NCBI GenBank assembly: GCA_949152475.1
Contig: OX424564.1
Location: 26,534,165 to 26,598,164 of the forward strand
DNA from: Terebella lapidaria
Lineage: Eukaryota > Annelida > Polychaeta > Terebellida > Terebellidae
DNA length: 64,000 nt
Direction of reading: 5' to 3'
Shown here: one piece after another, positions 55,009 through 64,000 of the stretch
Layout: every line of letters starts with the position of its first letter
Position numbering within the stretch: the stretch's first letter is position 1
The notes under the pieces: generated by a model
Seen by the model: only the letters and a program-made list of their open reading frames with translations
What the model was told of the DNA's origin: nothing
Databases searched by the model: none
Position numbers and translations under genes: made by a program

Positions 55009-56978
55009 TCAAACACTGTCATGCGCTTGTTTCTTTTTCTTCCTCTGTGTGTTAGGTGTCATCTTTGTCTTCGGTGCGGCTTGCTTTGTCTGTCTCTGTG
55101 CTCGTACTTCTGCTTTCATTCTCTTCTCTTCTGCTTTCGCATTTCTTTTACTTTCTCTCTCTTTCTGCCTCTGCTTCTTAGCTTCTAAAACCTCTGCCTT
55201 TTTCTTCTCACGTTCTCTTATCTCCGTTGAAATCTCTTCTGATGTCAGTACCCTAGCCTTGACAGTCGACTTTTTCCCAATCCTAGGGCTTGTCTCTTGG
55301 GCGCTGGTGCTTCTCTGAGGATATCTGAAAGACGCTTTGGTATGACGCCTGACACAACTAGTGGGTGCGTTTCTTCTGACTGGTTCTGGTAAGACTACCT
55401 GGTCTTCCGTGGTTTTCTTCAGGTATTTCCATGTGTTGAACACTGGGTCTTTGTTGTTGGATACGTTGTTTGCGTAGCGTTCCATGTAGAGCTTGTGCTT
55501 GCGGGGAGTGATTTTTCGACAGCTTCCAACGCAAGACGAGGCGGACACACACTCGGTTCTGTACCAGCAGTCAAGACCACTTTCGCATCACTTGAAACTT
55601 CGGATGAGTCTACCATTTCAACACAAATATCAGCAATGACTGATCCAACATCTTGGTTTTCGATGTCTTCTGTGCTTGATTCTGCAGTGTTGTCAGTGGC
55701 TTTTTGGCCATTGATGTCATCAGAGCTGGGTTTATTGTCTGTTGATCCGGCAATCACTGGAAGACATGCCTCTTTTGCATCACCTTCCTTTTTCTGGTAT
55801 ATCAGCTCCTGACTCAAAGCTGTTTTATCAAGAGGACAAATACCCGTCTTCCTGAAGGACTCGATGATTACAGCGGGTGTGAAGGTGCTCTCAACAACCA
55901 TCTTGAAGATCCCTGGGAAATTGCTTTTGCTGACCCATAGGTCTCCTCGCAGCATCTTGACTTGGTGCATGATTCTCGACATTTCTGATTTCATCTTCCT
56001 GTATATCACAACATCACATGGCTGTAGGATGTGTGTAAGCTTCGGAGGAAAACAGAGCGGGATCACGTCATTTTTTATTGCGAGGTCGATGAGCTGCGGA
56101 CTCATGTGTGCTGACGCACCATCTTGAAGAAGGATTATCGGTCTCGCAGGAGGGACATGCGGCAGAAAGTTCTTCTGGAACCATTCAACGTAGATCTCAC
56201 GGTCAACGAAGCCACTGTCGCTAGAAGTGTAGGAAGCGTTCACTGGTCCCTCCACTTGGAATGTACGGCCAGCCGGCAAGCCTTTAGCGAAGACCATCAT
56301 CGACGGGACTGTTCCACCAGCAGCATTCACGCAGCACAGCACGGATATATGCTGATTGGTACCCCTGGCCAGGCTATGACAGTGCTTGCTCTTGGTTGGC
56401 ACAATCACTTTCTGTGCTGATTTGTTCAAGAAAATTGCCGCCTCATCACAATTGTAAATGAGATGGGGTTTATCTTTCAACCCATGTTCGTCGAGTGTCG
56501 CCTGCAGGGTCTCGAAGTAGTCATCAATGACGTCACTAGTGGCATTTCCGACTCTTCCACAGTCGACAGATTCCATTTTTCGCAGTGCAAGCTCTGGGTG
56601 TCTCTTGCGGAACCCCTGCCACCACTTCAAGCTTGGCCCCTTTTCGCTGTCGAAGCATTCTTTACCATCACTGAGGGCTATACTCCAAGCAAGACCCAGT
56701 ACCTGCTCTCTCGTTATTGGATAACGTTGCTGTGCCATGTACTTGCAGTACCCAACCAGAGCCGTTTCTTCTTCTTTGTCTAGCACACATGGTCGGCCCA
56801 TTGAACACTTCTCGATGGGAACCCTGCCTTTTACTTTGTCAGATAGCGTCATGCGGGGGACTGAATACTGTTTTGATGCAGCAAATATGCTGACGTTGTT
56901 CATTGTAACAGCATCATAGGCGTCTTTCATGTCTGTTTCAGACCATGTCTGCCTCTTTTTCTCACTTCGGCCCGGCAT
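55009..56978 (-). CDS. pogo/jerky-like DDD transposase, one frameshift
   Basis: From the ATG at 56978 the frame runs 519 residues. Residues 10-55 form a psq-type HTH (WSETDMKDAYDAV, FAASKQYSVPRMTLSDKVKG). Residues 70-135 form a CENP-B-type HTH (PSLKWWQGFRKRHPELALR). The DDE_1 core has D178 (IYNCDEAAIFLNK), D286 (LLQDGASAHMSP) and D322 (LQPCDVVIYRKMK), a DD35D spacing. After PPRLALEAVEKSL (about 55510) the frame is lost by one base. The true continuation (RKHKLYMERYANN, FNTWKYLKK) is in the 55548-55009 frame, which ends in a long charged coiled coil (REREKKKAEVLEAKKQRQKE) and a lysine-rich tail. The protein would cut and join the element ends in the nucleus. The slip lies in or next to a CCCC run, so a sequencing error must be considered. 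56979-57873 holds no further gene. Confidence 0.85.
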
Positions 56979-57139
56979 TTTCAGCTAAAAGTTTAAATAT
57001 AAGTTTTAACTAAATCTATCAACTCTTTACTAACGTAGTATAAAAAGTGTTGGGTATATGGGATAAATGACCAAGTTATTGACCCCCCAGTTTTTGGGTA
57101 AATATTAACCCCCAACTTTACTCTGAAGTCCCTAATATG

Positions 57140-57870
57140 AGTGGGCACGGAATATCGTCGGGGAAATATAAATCTGGATCAGCGATAGTACCAAATGGGA
57201 CTATAGGCCAGTGTAAATGCAATAACCCCTGGCATTGAACCCCTGACTCCAAATACTCCGTTAGGACCGCGCAGGGCGGATCATCTAAAACCTGTGAAAG
57301 AAATTGTGTACTTGGGCGGCATACACGCTAATTAGGGACTTCAGATTTAGAAACAGGCCAATCTATAAAAAAAAGGGATAAAAATCTTAAAATTAAGGAT
57401 ACTGACGATATTAGGGCATGTGTGACGAATATACAGGCACACGGAGAAGTGGTTATGCTATATTTAGGTATCCTAATATCGTCATAAAATAGAATGAGCT
57501 ATATTTGAAGGAAAATGAACGATCCCTTCTGATTTCTTTTTGCAATAGATTCACAAGGTTCAGAAGCGTCGGCACGTGAAAAACATACCCACATTATCGC
57601 CCAAGCATCATAAATACACAATGTGTTAAGATGCGTGCCTGGCTTTGCTGTTCCTAGTCATTACTGCCAAAACATGCAGTGTGTTTTTAGCTTCTCATAT
57701 GGACCATACAACAGCACCTATACATTATTATTACCAGTTTTTTAAAGAAACAAACCTTTCAATATCACGTATCACCAGTCATCATGCTGAAATTTTTCCC
57801 TCCAAAAGTCGTCAGGGAGCATCAAATAAAATTGACGATATAAGGGCTATGCCGATATTAGGGCACCGTA
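57140..57870. promoter_or_regulatory. Right subterminal ATATCG iterons and 5' region of transposase
   Basis: Variants of the CCTAATATCGTCAT motif occur near 57151, 57403, 57468, 57830 and 57850, most in the inverted orientation expected for the right end. This stretch also lies upstream of the transposase start and may include its promoter. No TATA box could be assigned. Confidence 0.55.
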
Positions 57871-57875
57871 CGTTA

Positions 57876-58740
57876 CACCAGAATCAGATTGGCGTGAACT
57901 TTACAGAAGTCCACAAAGCAATTCGTGTGGACTCCAAATAAATGCCAAATGTTGTTTAGAATGTCACATGCTAACAGTTTAGCAGCATCTGTTATGTTCT
58001 GGAGTTTAGACCGCCATTGGATAGCACATCTAACTCCAGAAACCAAACGGATACGCTACTGCTTTGTCAGTACACCACGACCTTTGAAATCTGGATTATC
58101 CTGCAGAAGCCGCTCAAGGCTGCCATGCAGGCATTTAGTGGCGTGGTTAGCACACTCAAATTTCCTGACATGACGACAGTGTAGCATCAGTGAACTGTCA
58201 TCGTCTGCAGTCAGGCGCATGAGACGAACACCATATTTTTTCTCGCAGGTGGAGAACGCCTTCAAAATTACGTCCGACTGCATGGCCTGACTGTTGGCTG
58301 TCCAGTTGCAAAAACACTGGTTTACACTACATGCCATCGGCAACATTTCAGATCTGGAACATTTTGTTTCGTACACCAATGTGCAGGGTTTTACGAGTTT
58401 CAGCCCAAACAATGATGGTCACATCATCAAAGGCTTGGTAGGTGTGCTTGTGACTACGTTTGCTCCTCCCCACATCTGCAACAACAGTTATAGTTTCAAC
58501 ATTTTAATGAAAAACCCCCGCTCTATCGCCAACCTCTTCTCCTCAGCAGCCCCCTTCATTTCCTGATCTACAGTGTCATGTCTCTATGAGGCGTTACATC
58601 AGAAACACATTCCAAAGAGAGACGGACACCCGCCACCAAGCTCTTACCTCTACCTTTCCTAAAGTGCTTGCCACCAGCACCACCAAACTTAGATGGCGCC
58701 TTAACCTTGGATTCCTCATAGTTTTTGAAACAACGTTATG
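57876..58740 (-). pseudogene. Mutator-like transposase relic (upstream half of the Mutator-like/YqaJ gene)
   Basis: Minus-strand blocks in order: KHFRKGRGKSL (N-terminal basic), VGRSKRSHKHTYQAF, VWAETRKTLHIGVRNKM, then in the frame 58412-58056 CNWTANSQAMQSDVILKAF, YGVRLMRLTADDDSSLML, RKFECANHATKCLHGSLERL and FKGRGVLT, followed by RIRLVSGVRCAIQWRSKLQN and HLFGVHTNCFVDFC. The DxDSS and K.ECANHA.K blocks are hallmarks of the Mutator-like transposase domain that is often joined to YqaJ in invertebrates. The first D of DGDSS is kept as DDDSS. Frame changes occur near 58385 and 58056. The reading is cut at 57876 by the pogo-like element and resumes at 52466. Confidence 0.7.
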
Positions 58741-59502
58741 TTACTGGTAATTTGGAAAAAAAGTTATAATTTTGATTAAAAGGAGGTATTCAGAGATATT
58801 GTGTGTATTAGTTCAGAATATTATATATATTACTAGCCAAATAAATGAAAATTAATTTTGGAGTTGAATATTGCCTCAGAAAATATTGCCCAAAATTGGG
58901 GAAACCCAATTACACATAACAGGGTAATTTTGAAGAATGATGATTGCATGAATTGTATTAGAGTATTACTGCATGCATCTACCGAACAATCCCTCAGGAA
59001 ATACTCATATACACCATGTGCATAGCGAGTCATATCTCTTTGTACAAGACAAGGCCAACATATATGGAACTGTTGTGTTCTATAATCAAATTGTCATGAC
59101 AAAATAATAATGAAAGTAACATGTATGTTGCAAAATATTAAAGATAATGAATGTAAATTTCAGAACATAAAATACAAAAGTATCATTTATATTATGAAAG
59201 TAAAATCAAAAACGTTTTATTTATATTATGAAGCCCATTTGTATGACATGGATCATGACCAATCATCAATGAGTCACTTACATATTTTGCTTTGCCTAAC
59301 TGCAATTTGAATTTGTTTTCTGTCAATCAGGCAAAATATGTATATTTGCATTAAAATATTGTTGTGACGTCGCTCTATTGTCAAAAGTATTATTTTAAAG
59401 AATCCACAGAAGACTGAAAATTCCTTTGTAAAAGTGTGGATCCTATCATAAGAATAAAAATAAGAATCCACAGGGGCATATTTTAAGTCAAAGAAAGAAC
59501 TC
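58741..59502. other. No gene seen
   Basis: AT-rich sequence with short open frames only. ATTATGAAAGTAAAA-like and ATATTATGAA-like short repeats occur at 59110-59235. Confidence 0.45.
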
Positions 59503-59583
59503 AAAAAGTGTTGATTCTTAAATTTCAATGCTCTCGGCCGCTTTGCGGCCTCGAGCATTCAAATCCAAGAATTAACACTTTTT
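59503..59583. mobile_element. 81-bp foldback sequence (39-bp arms, 3-nt loop)
   Basis: The left arm starts AAAAAGTGTTGATTCTTAAA and reaches GGCCGC. The right arm is its complement with about six mismatches, leaving a TTT loop at the centre of CGGCCGCTTTGCGGCC. It may be a snap-back MITE or a Helitron-type terminal hairpin, and no matching second end was found. Confidence 0.7.
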
Positions 59584-60415
59584 CGTACTTTCTCCTTAAA
59601 GCTGCTGTCTTCGAGCGTATGCAATATTTTTTTCAAAACCAATTTTGTGTCAAACACATCTAATGCAATATAAGAAAAGGTGTGCTCAATGATTTTGACG
59701 ATTACAGTCCGTCCGAGTTGTCTTTTCATCTGTTTTAATGCCCATTTTGTACCGGTTTTGTAAAGAAACAAACGAAGTGTATCCATCAAACCCGAATGTA
59801 AACAAATGCTCAAATCGCGCTTAAAAGTCCACATCGAGTACATTTTCCAGTTTGTATGTGCATGTATAGTGTAGTTGTGAGAAAATAGTCAGTGATATAC
59901 CATGATGTACGTGGAATTGTCAGTCTATCTCGCACATCTATGCTTTGTTTACATCTGCGTGTGATGGATACAGTTCCTGTATTTAAGCGATAACCGCCTG
60001 TGCAAAATTTCCCTGAGAACTGGTTATTTTCATTACATTTGATGTGAGTATGTTTCATTCAGTTAGTTTGGCATGTTTAGTATGAAATATGGTTTTCAAA
60101 AATTTATGACTGGTTCGAAGGCAGCTGCTTTATTCATCATACACTACTCATGTAACCATACAATGCTTACAATGCTTAGCTATGTGAGACACGCTACCCA
60201 CACGTGTGCATGAACATGTGGGACATGGACATGGTGTCAACAGGTTGTTCATGAACACTCAGCCTGGTATTGCTGAGTCCTGCTAGACTCCAGCTCACGA
60301 ATCTGTGGGCGTTGCACACCATGTTAAATATTGCGCTGTTCTTGATGCCCACCTGCGAATGCATGACGCGTGGGTCGTAGTTTTGTGCTCGTGGACAGGT
60401 GTCCACACTATCCCT
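59584..60415. other. No gene recognised
   Basis: A minus-strand frame, 59843-59559 (94 residues), is open but has no motif. Nothing else was identified. Confidence 0.4.
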
Positions 60416-60420
60416 ATCTT

Positions 60421-61181
60421 CACTGTGGTGATACTGGATGCACTAACGATCGTTAGTGCATCCCGCAATGGCCGACAGTAAACACGATCAGTTTGGTTTT
60501 TAACCGTATTCCATCAAATGACAGGTCCATTTGTGATAAATGGACACTCTGAAGGTAGCTTAGTGTTTTGGTCAAAGACACGCGTAGTTATTTCAAGCAG
60601 ATCACGCTTCTTTGTTTAGATATGTTGAGGAAAAGAATAAGCGATAAGATTCACCAACAACAAAAGTGAGATTCCCTAACGATATAGGCCTAATACGTGT
60701 ATATTGTAATACGTTCATATCATTCACCATTGTGAATTCGTTGATTTATGCGACATAAATTAGCGAATGTCACATCAAGAATAGGAAATCTGTATTAGAA
60801 GATCATCTATACACATCAATACATGTCAATTGGTACTTTATTTCACGTTTAACATTTAAATAACGTAGATTTGAATTAATAAAGAAAAGATCGTTAGGGA
60901 ATCTTCACATGTACGTTAGGGAATCTTCGATTTTACAAAAACAATCGTTAGGGAATCTTTCGGCTTTTTTTCAGACGAGTTTTTCATGCTCAAACCAACA
61001 TAAATCGCCATGTATTTGCAATGAACTGTTGTTTCTTGTGCATAAGAATCAGCAGATGTATGTGTGTATCGATCACAATCGTAATTATCGGGAAAATGAA
61101 GAAAATTCAAACGAACCGCGAGTGGGTTCGCCATTGCGGGATGCACCAACGATCGTTAGTGCATCAAGTCTCACCACAGTG
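60421..61181. mobile_element. MITE with CACTGTGG termini and 5-bp target duplication, 761 bp
   Basis: The left end CACTGTGGTGATACTGGATG and the right end as complement CACTGTGGTGAGACTTGATG match over 52 bp with three differences. ATCTT flanks both sides (60416-60420 and 61182-61186). Each arm holds a 26-bp palindrome centred on ACGATCGT, perfect at 60437-60462 and with one mismatch at 61140-61165. The interior repeats CGTTAGGGAATCTT three times (60894-60960) plus one inverted copy (60669). No transposase is encoded. Confidence 0.88.
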
Positions 61182-61186
61182 ATCTT

Positions 61187-64000
61187 TAAACAACAAGTGT
61201 GGGTATATTCCACACTAAAATAAGTTTAGACACACGTGTGTGACACCTGACAATATGTAATTGAAAATATCCCATTACAACACATTCCAAAAGAGTTAAC
61301 ACCCACCATTCGTCTTGTTTTTGTCCGTTTTTCTCAGACGTCCATCCGACCACATGTCAGTCATGTGACATATCGCACGTTTTTTTTATTAAAGTACTGT
61401 CAAGTTCTCAAATTGAAATAAAGCCACAATGAAAACAAATGCTGATTTGCCCTGACCTTCGTGTAACATTCTCATCACATGATCTCACTTGTATGTTACC
61501 ATATGTATCGTTAGTCTAAAGAAATCGTCCAACAGAATTCGCTAACTTATGTGGTTTATTACATAATAACATGATATATACATTACGTATTTTGTACATA
61601 TTTGCTCATTCCCGAACAAATATATAACTTTACTTCAACTGCATTATGAGTAATCGGAATTATGATTTCGTGTGTATTAATATCTGCAAATCCGTTCATC
61701 ATGATTAGCCTCCATGATACGGGAACTACTTTTTCATCGTCAAATTGAGAATCGGTGATGCTTCAAATTATGAACAAAGGGTTATGTGTTGAAATGACAG
61801 GAACGAAAAAACATGAATGAAAAAAAAACAGTTCATTCATTTTTTTCATGCCACATAGTTTGAGGTCATAATTTTTAAAAATGTAAACAAATATTAGATG
61901 ACACTTATATCATAAATCATTGGTCGTATATTGTAGATGTTGCCCCGGTGTTGTTCTAGTATATTTCTGTGTTCATTGTTACTACTTGCTACATGCATTT
62001 TTTTCGAATCCAAACGCATGTATTGTAATCATAGATTTTCTCCTGTATATAATGTAGTGAAAAATATATTTTTTTGCAGTAATATAACTGTAATTGTGTA
62101 TAAATTCAGGATATATGTTGCTTGACTGGATTATACATAATTTTATTGACACAAAAAACCCACATTACTAGCGCAAACACACATCCCACATGGATTCTGT
62201 TATGTACCCTTCTTGTCACCAAAGAAGGAGCATCCCAGCAGCCAACTGAGATGCCATTTTCGCTGGTCGTTTGTGTGATTGGCACAGCTGTGAAACAGGA
62301 GGGGGTCGATAGGATGGGGTCTAGAAGTCATTTCTCTGTGCTGGGGATCAGTGGTTGTGAGGTGATATTGATCTCGCTGTGAGCATATGGCTTGCATAGG
62401 TAGAATAGAGCTCTTAAAACCAGCTGTCGTACCAAGTCGGGTAAATTTACTCCTTAATTCTCTGCCACGAAGAGGCTTTAATCATATGTATCACATTGGT
62501 GCCTATTTGTTTTAGCAGTGTATTAGTGAAAGTTGTCAAACTAGCCATAGTCCAATGGTTAGATTGAACAGGTGTGACAAAATCATCACTGTCTTGGGGA
62601 TAAAATCCACAAAATACAGGAAATATCCCATAACTGTCAAGACACAGTTTAGTCCATCGTAACACACATGTGTTAACATGTGGAGTGGCATGTCATATCA
62701 ACTGTCATTTCCATCAAAACTTCTGTATCCATCATTGATCATTCTTTGTGCGTGCTAATGATGTTGAACCTTGAATGTGGAACAACGAAAAAAGAAATTT
62801 GAAACATAAACAGCATGAATAATGAAATATGGCTGATATGAGCCACCGTAGGAAACACCGCCTGGGTTAAACTTGATGGATGGACTTTGTTTCACATGAT
62901 CACTGTTAATACAGACAGCGCCACCAAACGGAACAATGTGCAGATCGATGCATCTTTCATTGTTCATGTTGTTGGTACGTGTTTCAACTTTCTCATGTCA
63001 TTGATCAACATTCCACGTGGAAAATTATGATCAATGACATGATCAATGATGATAAAGAACTGTGTAAGCGTACTTGAAGTAGGACCAATGATGAATGTTG
63101 AATGTGAAAGATAGGTGAATGGTGACTAAATAAATCTGTAAATGCGAATGAAGAATAATACACGAAGAATGATCAATGATGCATGTTTTATTATAAGCCT
63201 GAAAACGCTTCATATTTTTGGTCAACATGATCTGGAATCTCCGGCGAATCCGGCACCTCCTGATGTTAGTATTTGATGTAACATTGAAAGTGACTGGTTC
63301 AAATAGTGTGTTGGATGATTTTATGTTTGAAACTAACAACTTTCAACAACTATTTGACTTTATATCTGAATGAATTTGGTGACTGCGACATATTTGAGTG
63401 CAATAACCGTCTGAAACGTTATCTGTAGGCTACTGTATCGTTTAATTGAAGTATATATATAAATCTTGTTGCACGCGAGAACGGTTGGGATCGGGATCAA
63501 CATGACTGAATTATTAGAAGACTCAAGTAATTCTACATGTAGGTTTTTCATTTTTAATGCAAAGCTATCATAATACCGTCAATGTTATGCAATCATTGAC
63601 ATGCAAATACACAAGTTATTTCACTTTTTTCGAAATTTATTTTGCATCAACAGAACTTGTGTGATCTCTATGATTCAGCCTCAACTTGATATCAATGACG
63701 CTTCAACAGTTCGTATAAATCATTATTATACAATCATGTAAGTCCGACTGAATCCATTGTCTATATGTGATTATTCACTACATACACATGTAATATGTCT
63801 ACAATGACACATATTTATACACATAATGAAGTTAAGATATTAGAGCGATAAACCGCAAAGTAACAAGATAGAGAAATATAACCTGAGATATATTACAAAA
63901 GATACCATGCCACACCGAATGCTTCAAAGTCCAAAAACTATTGCAATTCATTATGGAAAGAGGGAACAATTTGTGTTAGGTATCGAACCGTTGAGCATAG
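61187..64000. other. No gene recognised; one 15-bp hairpin
   Basis: The long AT-rich tail of the window has only short open frames without motifs. TCATGTCATTGATCA at 62993-63007 is perfectly complementary to 63028-63042. Related GATCAATGA motifs recur at 63043 and 63170. These may be remnants of a small element. Confidence 0.45.

Larger units (their letters stand above)
52469..57873. mobile_element. pogo-like DNA transposon with OTU protease gene, 5405 bp
   Basis: Termini ACGTACGGTGCCCTAATATC on the left and the same sequence as complement on the right form inverted repeats of 27 bp with one mismatch. TA flanks both sides (52467-52468 and 57874-57875), as in the Tc1/mariner/pogo group. Two genes lie on the minus strand: transposase (56978-55009) and an OTU protease (54978-53330). 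Subterminal ATATCG motifs are concentrated at both ends. One frameshift in the transposase is the only clear coding lesion, so the insertion is young. The flanking sequences are two halves of one Mutator-like/YqaJ relic, confirming the boundaries. Confidence 0.92.

Noticed and set aside
55049-55318. Plus-strand 89-residue open frame rich in Phe, Leu and Ser
   Set aside because: It is the antisense shadow of the charged coiled-coil tail of the transposase; hydrophobicity arises from complementing Lys/Glu codons.
60421-61181. Direct assignment to ProtoRAG or Transib
   Set aside because: Only the 5-bp duplication and CACTGTG-like end agree; no transposase is present and the duplication is not GC-rich, so the family is left open.
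1-64000. tRNA, rRNA or snRNA genes
   Set aside because: No cloverleaf with A/B boxes or recognisable rRNA/snRNA core was found by reading; weak matches were not reported.

Overview
This is AT-leaning eukaryotic DNA with spliced genes (GT-AG introns with matching phases) and a very dense mixture of metazoan transposable elements. The mix (pogo, Mutator-like, Merlin, hAT, Crypton-like recombinase, Penelope-like, gypsy, LINE and many MITEs, plus PIF1-like, PHD, OTU and TatD domains) resembles a repeat-rich marine invertebrate genome. The phylum cannot be fixed from the sequence. I see no convincing intact host gene, tRNA, rRNA or CRISPR array. The window is essentially a stack of nested mobile elements of different ages.

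Layout. 0.2-2.3 kb: 5' exons of a PIF1-like helicase gene. 2.4-4.4 kb: broken gypsy integrase end followed by a zinc-finger/TatD-like ORF. 4.5-6.1 kb: small repeats and MITEs. 6.8-10.7 kb: unrecognised coiled-coil protein, a PHD-finger exon, and a minus-strand relic of a large uncharacterised invertebrate family with a DGGPY motif. 12.8-14.3 kb: Penelope-like reverse transcriptase. 14.4-15.9 kb: non-autonomous hAT element with a perfect 8-bp target duplication, sitting inside an older MITE. 15.9-18.2 kb: Crypton/DUF3504-type tyrosine recombinase pseudogene. 20.4-25.1 kb: decayed tandem repeats, then a 4.0-kb element with about 630-bp inverted arms enclosing a PIF1-like helicase relic. 25.5-30.1 kb: PHD fragment, unassigned ORFs, hAT transposase relic. 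30.9-49.2 kb: four diverged tandem copies of a roughly 4-kb module made of Mutator-like and Merlin transposase relics. A Chapaev-like element, a Harbinger-like element and a 362-bp tandem array are inserted in this block. 49.2-50.3 kb: LINE endonuclease split by a mariner-type MITE. 51.2-58.7 kb: a Mutator-like transposase gene with a YqaJ-type nuclease region, cut in two by a 5,405-bp pogo-like transposon. 59.5-61.2 kb: a foldback element and a 761-bp MITE with a 5-bp target duplication. The rest to 64 kb shows nothing I can assign.

The most notable item is the pogo-like element at 52469-57873. It has a TA target duplication, 27-bp terminal inverted repeats and repeated subterminal ATATCG motifs. 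It encodes a DDD transposase with one frameshift and, directly downstream on the same strand, a three-exon gene for an OTU-type cysteine protease whose reading frame looks whole. The protease frame continues that of the transposase C-terminus across one TGA and ten codons. An OTU protease as cargo or partner of a pogo-type transposase is not an arrangement I know as established.
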